A stretch of DNA of 64,000 bases, taken from the NCBI GenBank assembly GCA_026027325.1, contig JAMSLZ010000001.1:4588001-4652000 (forward strand), in the 5' to 3' direction. A program made the translations under genes and the position numbers. Shown one piece after another: positions 11,584 to 24,006 of this stretch. The notes beneath the pieces are model-generated. The model was not told where the DNA came from and did no database searches. It worked only from the letters and a program-made list of their open reading frames with translations. The stretch is from Actinomucor elegans. Its lineage: Eukaryota > Mucoromycota > Mucoromycetes > Mucorales > Mucoraceae. Positions within the stretch are counted from its first letter, which is position 1; each line of letters starts with the position of its first letter.

Positions 11584-12906
11584 ATGGATAATAAACCAGA
11601 ATTGACATGGTGGAATGTAGCGGAAGCTTCAACTGCAGTACTTGTAGCAGGTGAATACAAGAAAAAAGAAAAAGAAAGTTTTCTATCATACTCATCAAAA
11701 TGTACCTTGAATGCATTACTTTGACAGCCATTGTCAGTCTAGCGCTTGGCACAAAACTGGAATTATCACTGATTATATCAGGCATTCGATGTGTAGTTCA
11801 ACTCTCTTTGATGGTAAGTGGATCCCTTGAATGGACGGGGGGACGGAAGCCGGGACTTGAATTAATGGAATCTTTCTTGTGTACTAGGGCCTGATTTTGG
11901 ACGATGTGCTAAAAACTCAACATATGAGCGTCGTTATAGCCATGTCAGGTAAATCAAATAAAAATATAAAAATAAAATCCTTCTTTAACTTATAGACTAA
12001 CATCCATTATAGTCATATTTGTCTTTTTAGGATCTTACGAAACAGTATTTAACAGAACAAAAAAGACCTTTAAAGGAATGGCAAGTAGCTTTTATTCAAA
12101 AGAAACAAAGAATGTGCTATTAACTTGCTGATAGTTTCCTACCATGTTTATCATTTTATTTGTCAGCAATTTGATCATCACTTATATTGGATCCGCCTTC
12201 GTTTTAAAAGCTGACCCTTTCTGGGATCCTTCAACTTTTATACCCGTTATTGGTATGCTTTTGGGTAATTCGATGAGTAGTGTAGCAATGGCAACCGAAC
12301 GCTGTCTAGACCAATTCAGGTACATCAACACAAGCATCACATTTGACTGTATACTAATATCCTACGTTAGTGTACATGCTCCTATGCTCGAAACTCGACT
12401 TTCATTTGGCGCTTCAAGATATGAGGCCTCTTTGCCGCTGGCGGTAGAAGCTATTCGTATCGCATTACTCCCTGTCATCACTCAGCTAAGTGTAATGGGT
12501 ATGATTAACATCCCTGGTATGATGACTGGTCAAATCATGGCAGGTACGCCCATGATGGAAGCCGTCATGTATCAGCAATGCATCATGTTTATGGTAGCTG
12601 CAAGCAGTACTTTCGGCGTTGTTATGTCTGTTGCGGTAAGTTTTTGGATGCATACTACATAAGATTTTTGTAAGCTTATTTTTACATACCCAGGCTTGTA
12701 TGTCCATCTTGATCGATAAAGATCAGACAATGCGCCACGACCGAATCTTGACCAACAAGTCTTTGCATCATTACTTTACCTTGAAGCAGATGAAATATAG
12801 AATGCTTCAGATTCGCAAGTTAGCTAGCTGTTGCAGTAATAGTAGTAATAACCGCAATATCAGTAACAAGAAGAAGGGTAAAAAGTCCATCTCGGATGAA
12901 GCATAG
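11584..12906 (+). CDS. UPF0014 / FetB (ALS3)-like ABC transporter permease
   Basis: Integral membrane permease of the UPF0014 family (Escherichia coli FetB/YbbM, plant ALS3). Bacterial FetAB exports iron, and plant STAR1/ALS3 is needed for aluminium tolerance. Signatures are IPVIGMLLGNSMSSVAMA (family P-x-GMxxGNxM), LSFGASRYEAS (LSLGA in bacteria), IRIALLPVITQL and INIPGMMTGQIMAGTPMMEA, which match FetB closely, plus about seven hydrophobic segments. At least seven exons: 11584-11650, 11728 onward, and so on. One intron (12081-12134) uses a GC donor. A 51-base intron at about 12319-12369 has no in-frame stop, so a simple open-frame reading would wrongly include it. The C-terminus is basic and Ser/Asn-rich. 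No ATPase partner (FetA/STAR1) is seen in the window. Confidence 0.85.
12081..12134 (+). other. GC-AG intron in the FetB-like gene
   Basis: Intron of 54 bases beginning GCAAGT and ending TGATAG. The frame demands it: TTTKGM-type exon end at 12080 (ATG, phase 0) must join TTT CCT ACC ATG at 12135. Using the GT a few bases later breaks the frame. Confidence 0.75.
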
Positions 12907-14371
12907 ACGAGCATATCCGAAAATGTATATATAGTATATATTGTAAATCATCCCTCTTTCCGTATATTTATTATATATATTATATATCTGTATATATACC
13001 TTACATTACAACCTCAACAAAAACCAGTTTTCATCTAAGAAAACTTGGATGCTTGCATGTATACAACCCTTAATATACACTATCTTTATAATACAATAAG
13101 CTCTTGCAATTTAATCCACTATCTAAACTTAATAAACAATGTTATGTTTCATTTGCTTTACGTTATCATTCGTTAGATAAGCTGATACACTAAATTATTC
13201 ATTCAAGGGATTTTACCTGAGAAAAACAGACAATTATACATTAACAAAGTATGTACAAGTTGCGCCAGGACAGTTACCTAGATATAATGTTTTACTAGAT
13301 ACAGTAGTTCATTTTGAGCTTGAACTACTAATTAGATACAACATTTGACCACGATAGAAAGAAGTATTGCAAAAACTGAGTTCGTTTTCATAATTTCAAG
13401 AAAATTGAAATTTCGAAATGCACCTAGAAAATGAAATTCTCAAGCAAGTGCAGACTTTGCAAGAAAATAAAAGGGAGACCTGTTTTAAAGACCAAAAAAA
13501 AAAAAAAGGTATAGAATCAGTGTTTTCTTGTGCTTTGTTACGTAAACGTATGTTCATAAAAATGCACTTTTCAAAAAGAATATTATTATTTGAATCTGTT
13601 GCTAAAAACCAAAGTGTTTGCATCAATGTGTTATTAAGTTATATACAATTGTATGGACCAAGGATATTCGTCAAAGTAGATCATGGTGGGTAGTGAACTA
13701 TCGGTTTAATTACCGATAACCAATAGAGTTTCCACTCAGTATATCATCATCTTCACCATCATTGTTCAACAAAGTAATCATAGCCCTATATAAACTAGTA
13801 AACATATGATGCAGAGAATTTATAAAAATAAAGATAGAACTATAATTGAACTAATCAGATATATAATTTTTCAGAATTATCAAGCAATACTTGGAAACTC
13901 ACTCATATCGAATTACGTTTTAATGGAATGATACCATTAAATAAGTGAAAAGGGTTGAGATAATGATAAACTATATACCGTGTTTAATGCACGAAATAAA
14001 GCACAGCCTTCAAAAGTGCATAAGGATCTAAGGCTGCTGATCTATTTTTTTTTTTCGTCATTTAAATTTGATATGACGGATATCAACGGCACTACCAAAC
14101 TAGAAGATATGAAAGGGAAAAAAAAAGTCGGCTTGTAGAACGCTAATCTAACTGAGTTACCTTTTTATTTTCTCATCATGTCTTTCTTGACCGAGCAATC
14201 GGGCAAAAAAAAGCAGCTATTCCTTCTCATCAAGCACGTATTGATCTGTAACGATGAAGGAAATAGGGCATTTAATACCTAATGGAGTAATACAACCCCG
14301 ACTCGAATATTTATATTTTAGTTTGCATCTTTCTTTAGCTTTTCTTTCTTTCTTTTCTTTCTTATCAAAAG
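12907..14371. other. Intergenic region
   Basis: No supported gene. Overlapping open frames on both strands around 13396-13693 are AT-rich and resemble nothing. One minus-orientation copy of repeat A lies at about 13290-13356. From about 14290 the pyrimidine-rich leader of the M28 peptidase gene begins. Confidence 0.55.
13290..13356 (-). repeat. Dispersed repeat A, minus copy
   Basis: Reads TTTTACTAGATACAGTAGTT, CATTTTGAGCTTGAACTACT, AATTAGATACAACATTTGAC and CACGAT, the reverse complement of the family order. Confidence 0.65.
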
Positions 14372-16768
14372 ATGCCCGGAGCTATCTCTCTACCACCCGA
14401 CGAGGAAAGTGGGGGATTCAGAAAGAACTTGAATCAAGCGCGTAATTGGCTTGATAAGAAATGGAATGGTGATCATAGCGAAAATACACCATTGCTTAAC
14501 CGTGAACGAGGCACAGTTGAGCCACCAAGAAGAACAAACTTTCGTATCATTACTACTATTGCTGCATTTGTTGTAGCATTGATTATTCTAGGAGTAACAG
14601 CAGGATTTTGGTTCAATAAACACTATGATGGAGATGAAAGACCAAGTAAAGTTTTATATGGAAAATATTATGCACCAATGAACTAAAAAAAAAATCTTTG
14701 CTACCTAGCTCCAGCTCCTCCTCTCACAAATCCTGAAAAACTCATCGTTGAATTGCCTTCCAATCAAAGTGTACACGATTACTTGAAGACATATACTTCA
14801 GTGGCCCATTTAGCTGGCACTCCCAATGATAAGAAGCAAGCTGAATGGACACGTGATCAATTTGAAAGCTTTGGCTTGGATGCCACTATCAATACCTACT
14901 GGCCATTGTTGAATTATCCCGTGTCGCATCGTCTTGCTCTCGTCTCTGGCCCCGAACACTTGAGATTTGAAGCCAAATTGACTGAAGACCCTGTTGATGA
15001 AGACGAAACTAGCAAGGATCCCAATGTTGTGCCTACCTTCCATGGTTATTCCAAGAATGGTACTGTTACTGGTCGCGTCGTGTACGCCAACTATGGGCGT
15101 CTGCAAGATTTCCAATTTTTAAAGGATCAAGGTATTGATTTGAATGGAACAATTGCTCTTGTTCGATATGGTGGATCCTTCCGTGGCCTCAAGGTCAGAG
15201 CTGCTGAAGTTTTTGGGTGTGCAGGTGTTTTGATTTATTCTGATCCTATTGATGATGGACCTTTGAATAAAGATACTGAATCCAACCCCGCAAAATCTTA
15301 TCCGGATGGTCCCTGGCGTTCCAAGAGCTCCGCTCAGCGAGGCTCTGTTTTGTATCTCTCCTTGCTCTCGGGTGACCCACTCACTCCTGGCTATGCTGCT
15401 ACCGAAAACGCTACCCGCATTGACCCCGAAGATTCGCCTGCTTTGGCCAAGATCCCGTCTTTGCCTTTATCCTGGGAAGATGCTCTTCCTCTTCTGAAAG
15501 CTACAGAAGGACATGGCGTGCGTGGCAATGAAGATTGGGCTGGTGGTCTGGAAGAAGTCTCCTACTTTAGCGGTCCTACAGAGGGCGAGGCTATCCTGGT
15601 GAACCATGTTGAAAATAAAGTGACACCTACTTGGAATGTTATTGCCAAGATCAAAGGTGCTGAAGAACCTGAGAAGGCCATTATTTTGGGTAATCATCGT
15701 GACGCTTGGGTCTATGGCGCCGTAGATCCTTCTTCGGGTTCTGCAACTTTAATGGAATTAGCTCGTGTTTTCGGCGAACTTTTAAAGACTGGCTGGCGTC
15801 CTCGACGTACTATTGTGCTTGCTTCTTGGGATGCTGAGGAATATGGTCTTGTAGGATCAACTGAATGGGTTGAGGACAACAAAGCATGGTTAGACAAAGA
15901 AGCTGCTGTCTACATCAATACTGATGTTTCAGTGTCAGGCCCTCATTTCACGACGAGCGCATCACCCTCTTTGAATCGATTGCTCTACTCCATCGCCTCT
16001 GAGATCCAAGATCCTCGTTCAGGCAAGACTTTACTTGAAGCTTGGCGTGCAGACACCAAGGTTGGAGAACATGAAAACCCACCTATTGGACAACTAGGTT
16101 CCGGATCTGACTTTGTTGCTTTCCTGGATCATGTTGGTATTGCCAGTATTGATATTGGCTTCTCAGGTGATTATGGTGTCTATCACAGTAACTACGATAG
16201 TTTCCACTGGATGCAAAAGTTTGGAGATCCTCAATTCCTTTATCACCAAACTATGGTCAAATTCTTAGGTTTACTTACCTTACGTCTTACCGATTCACCT
16301 ATCTTGCCTCTCTATCCCACAGATTATTCCAGTGAACTTGCTAAATACGTCGATACGTTGAATCGTTTTGCTGCCCCTCACTCATTCCCTCAATTACAAA
16401 GTGCTGTGGAAAAGCTTCAAAAGACTACGCGCCGATTCGAACATCGTAGACAGCGTCTTGAAGACCGTGTCGCTGAATATGATTCTGTGGATCAGCTTCC
16501 TGGTGTCCTTGCCAAGCGTGTAGCTGCTGCAAACAATCGTTTGACTTACTTTGAGCGTGGATTTATTGATGAGCAAGGTATCAAAGGTCGCGAATGGTTC
16601 AAGCACGTTGTGTATGCCCCTGGCCTCTGGACTGGCTATTCCTCACAAGTCTTCCCTGCCATCGCTGAGAGTATCGAAGCTGGAGATTATAAACAGGCTC
16701 TTCATGCTGAAGAAAGAGCTGCACAGGCTCTACATCAAGCTGCAGAAATCTTAAAGAATGATTACTAA
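14372..16768 (+). CDS. Type II membrane M28 peptidase, glutamate carboxypeptidase II-like (Vps70/TfR-like)
   Basis: Zinc metallopeptidase of family M28B. Exons 14372-14645 and 14709-16768 join in phase 1 (DERP-TPAPPLTNP) to give 777 residues, close to GCPII (750). Order: cytosolic tail with ENTPLLNRER (acidic dileucine-like sorting signal), one membrane anchor around residues 57-80 (ITTIAAFVVALIILGVTAGF), protease-associated domain, M28 catalytic domain and a C-terminal transferrin-receptor-like dimerisation domain. All zinc and catalytic residues appear: HRDAW (His and general Asp), VDPSSGS (bridging Asp), WDAEEYGL (Glu pair), NTDVSVSG (Asp) and YHSNYDSF (His). It is therefore predicted to be active, acting in the vacuole/endosome lumen or outside the cell on C-terminal or peptide substrates. 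The second exon has clearly better codon structure than flanking DNA. Confidence 0.92.
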
Positions 16769-18776
16769 AAAAAAAGGTCTAATACCGGCAATAAAATCAT
16801 TCTTTCCAGTAATTTATTTGAATAATAATAACAATAAAATGATATTATACCACACGTTATCTTTTAGAGTCAACTTGGATTTATTGTAATTCTATGAAGC
16901 CATTGACCTAGTCTGTTCATTGTTAAGAACGCCAAATTTCTTGCATAAAACTAATACTTGGTTCACATTTTAAAAGACACTTCCAACTAAATCTTTTACA
17001 ATTAATTGTTGACAGATGCAATATACTTCTGCACTTGGTTAAACTATAATATTAGCAAGTGCAGTGCTTTATTTTGAAATTGCATTGATCATAAGATACC
17101 ATATTATATATAAACACAAATTGCTCGAAAGATGTAGTTGGTTTTAATTTATCTGAACCATTTTTATCCAACCTCTTTTTTTTTATTAAAAGTCACTGAC
17201 ATTATATTCTAAAACTAGTTCTACATTGGATACTATTATATAAAGCTCCAATTCAACAGAATAATATACTATACTCGATCGTAAGAATACTCTTGTTGAA
17301 TGGAGTTTATTGGCCATCTTATCTAATAAAAAAGTGAAAGTCAATAATGCTATCGGCTCCATAATTTGAATCATTGAAAAAATAGTTGATGAATAATAGG
17401 CTATTATGAGCCATAAATCGAGTCTAATTAGTGAAAGCGGTGCGCGATTAAGATAAGTGTGCGGTATATATACTGCGTGACTAACAGAGGCAAATATAAT
17501 ATAAACTATGAACAGAATAGCACTTAATAAATACTTGAAATACAATACATTATCCGATTTTCTATTATGTTTGTTAGCTTAAGCAATAAGGCAAAAATAC
17601 GAATAGTTTTCTTTATCTTGCATAATGAAGAAACTCGCTCTTGTACTAAATTATATCCTAAAAAAATAAAAAACATCACTTTATCAAACATTTTATATTT
17701 GTACATTCAATTAAATGTCTTTTTTTTTAACAACTTTTTTTTTTTCGTAACATTCAACATTTCTTCTTAATTACTAAACGTATGGATAGTAGAAATAAAA
17801 AGAAATTGTATTCATCCAGCTCATTCTTCATATAAAATACATCCGAATACTATATATGACAGTTAATTTTTAACAGACAGTGCTTCTACATTCTTCTCTT
17901 AAAGATTCTTTTTTCTAATTACTTACAACCTCGAGCATTCATTTTTTCAACCACTAAAATAGACAACATAAATAAAAATAAAACCTCATTTATTCGATCT
18001 ATCCTTTAATCAGTGTATATTTGAATGTCATTAATGGTTGATTCCTTCTAACAAATTGCAGATTCTATTTACACACGTAGTTATAATGGTTAATGAGTTG
18101 CTTTTCTTATTGGCACATTTTTTTTTATATTACGATGAATATAGTAATATTAACCAGAAACTGTATTTGTGTAATGTTGTACATGAGTAACAAGCTTCAC
18201 ATGTTGTCTAAAGCCACCAGCATTCTTAGTGTACTCCTTTACTTTGACACTGCCTTTTTATCCTCTCAAAAGTGATATAATGATTTTACCATCTTTACTA
18301 TAATAAATAAAGAATCCTTTGTTTATTTATTTTTTTTAAAAATAAAATTGGTCTGGAAACGGTTTGTTTCATAAGGAAGAGAAGACATTTCTAATCTTCT
18401 TGTCTTTGAAGAGAGGAAAGGTGTCTTTTCCCTCTTTTATAAGAATAATGAGTAGTCATTATATATATGTAAGATTTTGAATGTATGTTCATATACAGAT
18501 GGTGTAAGCAGTGCCATCCTTGTTCACTCTTGTTTCGTCTGTCAAAAGAAGATTTAAGCAGATACAGTCGAAAGGCGATAAAAACGTTTCGAGTTCCTTT
18601 GATAGAATTATTCAGTTGAGATCAATGGATTTTATGACGGGCGAAAAGAGGGCAGAAAGCTTTTATTCATTAGAGGTAATATTATAAAAAGTAAAGGGTA
18701 AGTAGATGAGTAGATAAGATGACAAAGAGTATTATGGGGCTATTAGTAGTAGTTATGTATATAGCAATGATAGAAA
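16769..18776. other. Intergenic region, convergent 3' flanks
   Basis: About 2 kb between two convergent genes. Strongly AT-rich, with no recognisable gene; open frames near 17186-17770 and 18093-18275 are low-complexity and are not supported. A very degraded repeat A relative may lie near 17020-17090, but it is too weak to annotate. Confidence 0.55.
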
Positions 18777-21700
18777 TTAATGGCGGCGAGTAGAGGGCTC
18801 AATGGATGTGATATCTTGTTCTATCCGATGGTCAGCCGCTAATTGAATTTTAAACACGTACTGATACATGTCGTTGGATGGATCCAGCATGGATCCGAAT
18901 ACAAGTGGTAGTTCTGTCTTGTGACCATTGTTTAAACATTTTGTTTGGGTGCCTCGAATGATTTGCTCAATAGCTCCCTATGATAATACATCAGTCAACA
19001 AGTAAATCAAGAGCTTTATCTTGGGACTTTACCGTAATGACGTTGCGAACTTCAATGAAAGATGGGTCGAAAGCCATAACATAAGGATAACTAAACGCAA
19101 AGGATTCAGGTGTGCCTTCCCATTCAATAAGGAAATTTGTGAATAATCGATTACCCTTGCTGTTAATATAAAATGCGTATTCTATAGGAAGGTAGCAAGT
19201 ATTAGTGCTCTATCAATAGACATCAGATATCTCTTTGTAAATACCATCATAACAAATGAAATATTGATTGCGAGGTGTCCTGAAGATAGCAATACGTTTC
19301 AATGGTTGACGCAAGTTTAATGATGAAGAAACTTCTTTCTCTCTTTCTAGTATAAATGCAAGATTTCGGTCGCTAGGATTCAGTAATTCTACGAGATAGG
19401 TAATGTCAGTCTATTGATCTTTTTTTTTTTTGCAGTTTCGATTGAGTGCTTACGCTGGGGTTTATCCGATCTCATATCAATCATAATCATTCCTCTAGAC
19501 GAAGTAATCAACATCATGGTTGCAGATAGTTCTACTGCATATGCTTCGCAAGGAACATAACTGACTTTGATCTTTTTCAAATGCAATTCATCAGAAGGCT
19601 GTGATAACGTTTTGATATGTATTAATCGATCCAACAAACCACTTGATCTCTTACTGCTACCCACTGCATTAGATGTAGCATTGACAGCCATTCCGCTAGC
19701 GCTGGTCGTATTGACAACTTCAAATATTGTAATGACAGATTTTAAAGTAGCTATTTTTGGCACGCATACCATGAGACGCTTGAGACAGACTCCCACATGA
19801 AAGAAAGGAACGTGGTTTTGGACGAGACGGCCAGGCGGCTGTGTTTCAGGTTTACCGTTCACAATATCAAGAGGGTATTCCCAGAGAACGCGGTCTGCCA
19901 ATACAAGCAATGTTTCTGAGCTTTCGATTGTTTGAATTTGAGTGACTTTGCTGAGCGAAAGTACTTTGTGGGGTGTTGTGTCTGCGTGTCGATAGTTGTG
20001 ATGGCCCACATAGACGCCATCATCTGAAGCTAATAAATATTGTTGGCCTCCATCTAGAATAAATGTAAGCAAACTATTTACATATGTTTTACGAGAATAC
20101 ACTTACTGAATGTAATGAAATGATTGATATTGGTTGTACTGTAGAATGTTTTTTCTTGTATTACTGGTATAAGTTCGAAAATGGGGCTTCTCTTGTTCTT
20201 TTCTTCTTGCTGCAATCGAATCTTTTCAAGCCATGGTTTTCTGACGGCAGGTGAGGGTGCGTAGAGTGTGTATTGAGTAGGTGTATTTCGTCCGAGGTGT
20301 TGAAAAGTGATAGGATACTGATTAGGTTTCGTATGATTCATACTAGGAACCCCAACTTCTAGAGAACTTGTGCTCATGTAAGGTCCAAGGTCAGTGGACG
20401 CTCTGCCTTGCATTTTAGGGCCTGGCGTCACTGTGCTTGTACTGTTGTTAGTTGGCGTAAGATAGGGTAATGCGAGTGTACTTGATCGTTTAGCTGAAGT
20501 TATAGACACGTCAGGCAAGTAGACATGAAGCAATTCTATTGGAATAGGCTAATAGTATGTTAACAGCCATTATCAGTTAATTGTTGGGTAGTTTACTCTT
20601 TTCTGTATCACATAGCGCTCCACACCATTTGATATTTTGACCTTGGCAATCACTAGATAGTGATCAAACAAAATAACTTGATATTCAACCGAGTCTAAAT
20701 GCGCATTCTTCTTTAGCGCACCTTGCTTGATAATGTGACGATTCTTATCCAAAAGGTCTAGATGCTATCAACGAAAAAAAAAATAAGTTGCATAAAAGAT
20801 ACAATAAAAGCGCCCTTACCACTTCATCCGTCTTAAACTTGAAGGATAGGTTGTAATGTATGCGTTCGAGATCAAATCGATTGTTTGCTTTACCAGTTTC
20901 TGCATTAACCCGAGATAAGAAGCGTTTGATGATAGTTACTGCTTTAGGTAGATCCTCCAGATCAGGATGATCAGCTGGCGTATGCTTCAAAATTTCGTTG
21001 AATAGCAATGTATATCTTCCCAATCGAGTGGTTGGTTTAGTGAGATAGCCATTGAGTTCAAGCTTTAGAGAACTAGGATGTCTTTCTGTATTCTACAAAT
21101 TATGTTAACTCATGGTGAAGCAATGGTAGTATACCTTACCTCCACAAATGCATTGAAATTCGGGTTGATAAAGCGTTCATTCTCTAATGCAAACTTTGCT
21201 TCATACTGTTTGGATCCATACTTGATATAAGGCTCGAAATCAATTATAAAGTTCAATAGAATATCACCAATTTGATATATAATAGGATGCTGGTCCTGGC
21301 GTGTTTGAAGCGCGCGCAATAGTCGAATATTGATCATGTAAATATCTTGGATATTACCAAAGACTTTGCGTATGAATGCTTCTCTACGTGATGTTGGAAT
21401 AATGGGTCTTTCACTCAATGGCTTTATCCACATCTAATAACCTGGTGAGTGTCTATTGCTTATATGTATATAAATGTATGTTAATACATTACTTGCTGTA
21501 AATATTCTAAACTTTGGACATAGTCTTTCTCTGTATAGATTAACTCATATAGATTCTCTTGTCGTTTCCGTTCTAGTTTAGACAGAGAATCATAGATGGA
21601 TTTATCTACATTATCTGCCCAATAATCATGATGTAAGGTTGAAGTCTGAGATAGTGATTTGGAAATTGATTTTTGAGAAGGAATCAGCAGGTTGGAAAAG

Positions 21701-22638
21701 GATTCTTCACTCTCGGCTCGTCGTAGCTACATAATCAAGAAATAAGAACGCTTGTATCATCTTTTTGTACTACAGCTTTTACCTGTGATAATCTCTTTGG
21801 ACAAGTAGGGCTGTAACAAGGCTTTATATCCCAACAAGTAGGAACATAACAATACGTTAAATCTGTTATAATACCATTGGGTAGATTATTGTTCATGTTG
21901 TTCATGTTGTTCATATTGTTCATATTGTTGTTATTTTGGAGCTCCCAAGTACTAGTGCTCTGATGAGATTCACTCTCGCTCCAACAATCACTACTACTGC
22001 CACTTTGATGCTGCTGCGTATTTATGGTATAGAACGTATGATTTGTAAATTCATACAAATAAATGGATGAATCGACAAGTTGAGTTTCGTAACTGACATC
22101 GTGAAAGAAACGCTGAGCGCTCAAAGATCTACCAATTCTCAAAGCCAATTTTCGATCTGAAGTCTGAAGAATCCAAGCAAGTTTATCCTATGATTTACAG
22201 TATCAGAAAGAACACTTGTAGTTTCACATATTCACATACGACTACTTGCTTTCCGTCAAAGGTGTTTTTGTATTCAATATCATCCTTGGTATGATCTGCC
22301 AAAGTAACGCGTTGCTTTAATTCAATTGCTATACGTGATAGTAAAGCCGAGTAGATGGTAGGCTGTCTTTTGGTAATTGGATTTGTGTTATTGGTCTTTG
22401 TACCATATGCAAAGCTCTGTGATCGATGAGCCATCACTTCTTGCGTAGTTGCAACAAGTGGAATAGGTATATTGTCTATTAATAATTAGTCCATTAATCC
22501 AATATCTTTCTTTTTTCTTTTTTTTGTATTATAATTACTCTTGGTGGTGTTATCGTGAGCGAGTCTTTTGTTTCTTTTATTTGATGAATTCAATACATCC
22601 CATGGTTGCTGTAGTAGACTCTCTTTTCTTCTTGCCAT
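18777..22638 (-). CDS. Rho guanine nucleotide exchange factor, DEP-DH-PH-CNH (Rom2/Rgf-like)
   Basis: GDP/GTP exchange factor for a Rho1-type GTPase controlling cell-wall synthesis and polarity, acting at the plasma membrane. About 1,100 residues in roughly ten exons. Order: short basic N-terminus (MARRKESLLQQPW); DEP domain with IYSALLSRIAIEL, KNTFDGKQVVDKLAWILQTS and QRFFHDVSYETQLVDS; an Asn/Met-rich low-complexity linker (four MNN units, 21890-21935); DH domain starting RKRQENLYELIYTEKDYVQS, with RRLGRYTLLFNEILKHT in its late helix; PH domain with FKTDEVHLDLLDKNR; and a CNH (citron) domain with YLLASDDGVYVG and a C-terminal TGAIEQIIRG-like stretch before TELPLVFGSMLD. It ends in IEPSTRRH at 18777. 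The domain order is that of fungal Rom1/Rom2 and Rgf1-3. Start at 22638 is the only Met that leads in frame into the DEP exon through the GTAATT intron. Confidence 0.87.
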
Positions 22639-22840
22639 TCAAACCAAGTGATACAGACTGGTTTGGTTAGATAGTAGCGAGAAAGAAAAGGAAAGAAAAA
22701 AAAAAAAATTGTTTAGTAAAATAACAATGGGCTATTTCCGGACTTTTTATATTCTTATTATTGGTGTTACTTCATATGCCCCTGAACTACATACAAAGAG
22801 TGGTAAAGTAAACTTTTTATTAAATGTCAATCAAACAAAT

Positions 22841-23460
22841 TTATTGGCGAGCTTCTTGCTTCTCAGCCTTCTTGTTGGCACGACGTTCACGAAGAGCCTT
22901 GTTCTTGGCACGGAGAACATCAGCTTGTTCAGCAAGAGTCTTAGCACGGACCTTCTCAGCCTTAGCCTTGTGGATGTGTTCCATCAAGACACGCTTGTTC
23001 TTGAAACCGTTACCCTTAGCCTTCAAGTAAAGGTGGTGATACAAGTGCTTATCGATCTTGCCAGCTTCTCTGTACTTGGCGAGAAGACGACGGAGAACAC
23101 GCATACGACGCATCCAGATAACTTGGCTGGACATACGAGCATCAGCAGTACCCTTTCTCTTACCGTGACCCATGTGACGACCGTTACGCTTGGCAGCAGC
23201 ACGTTCGAGAACACGGAAACGAGATTGAGAGATCTCGGGCTTACGGATAATAAGACCGTCCTTGACGAGCTTACGGATGTTGGCACCTAAACAAATATTA
23301 GCATTAACAGACACATACTACTCAATTCATCTATTCACTTACGAGAGTTGGCGTTGGAGATCTCGTTGACCTCGTTAGGATCGAGCCAAATCTTTCTTTG
23401 ACCACACTTGAGGACGGAGGCAGCAAGACGCTTCTGGACAAGAAGGGAGACCCTATTCAT
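22841..23460 (-). CDS. RPL19: 60S ribosomal protein eL19
   Basis: Large-subunit ribosomal protein eL19, a basic helical protein that reaches toward the small subunit and forms an intersubunit bridge. Exons 23460-23343 and 23286-22841 join in phase 1 ([15 protein letters not shown]), 187 residues. Family blocks are [73 protein letters not shown] and [18 protein letters not shown]. Codon choice is strongly biased toward C/G-ending codons compared with neighbours, as expected for very high expression. The start is uncertain: Met codons at 23460, 23469 and 23481 are all in frame; 23460 gives the family-like short leader before QKRLA. The gene lies about 200 bases upstream of the RhoGEF on the same strand. 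Confidence 0.93.
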
Positions 23461-23929
23461 AGAACTCATATTAATTTCCATATTTAACTTGATTCCAATA
23501 CTATATATAGTTGTTGTATTCAAAGCAATGCTCGCAAAATAACGAAATAAGCCGAGAGAGAGAGAGACGCGCGATGATTAAATACACAGGGCTCAATGGA
23601 TCGATTTTTTTTTTGCCGCCCCTATTTACGCTTTTCCAATCAAAACTCGACGTGTCGCTCTACTCTCGATTATTCGAAACTTGTCTGCTATCGTTCTTTA
23701 TGCTTTTTTGAGTCAACATTCACAACTGGTCCTTACATTTTGATGTCTAGAGATGAAAAAAGAGGGGGAACTGTTCATTTTGCTGTTTTGGCTGGCATTT
23801 TAGCCAAAAAATATCACAAAAATTTTCTTTTTGTGACTTTGATTCTCGATGTCGCAGTCACATTCGATGGTTTAGAAGATCATTAACTATTTGATTAGGA
23901 CCTACAAAAAGATCATGCCACCAAGATGG

Positions 23930-24006
23930 AGTAACTCACTCTGAACGTGATCAATTATCAAATACGGACTTTCATGAAGATCGGTCAGGAGATTTAGAAA
24001 TCTGAC
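23930..24006 (-). repeat. Dispersed repeat A, minus copy
   Basis: Reads AACTCACTCTGAACGTGATC, AATTATCAAATACGGACTTT, then GAAGATCGGTCAGGAGATTT and AGAAATCT, matching the reverse-complement order of the family. Confidence 0.6.

Noticed and set aside
13396..13693. Overlapping open frames on both strands
   Set aside because: Lys/Phe-rich translations of AT-rich DNA, no homologous motifs, no splice context, and mirrored on the opposite strand.
22709..23290. Long plus-strand open frame opposite eL19
   Set aside because: Mirror of the highly biased eL19 codons; no features of its own.
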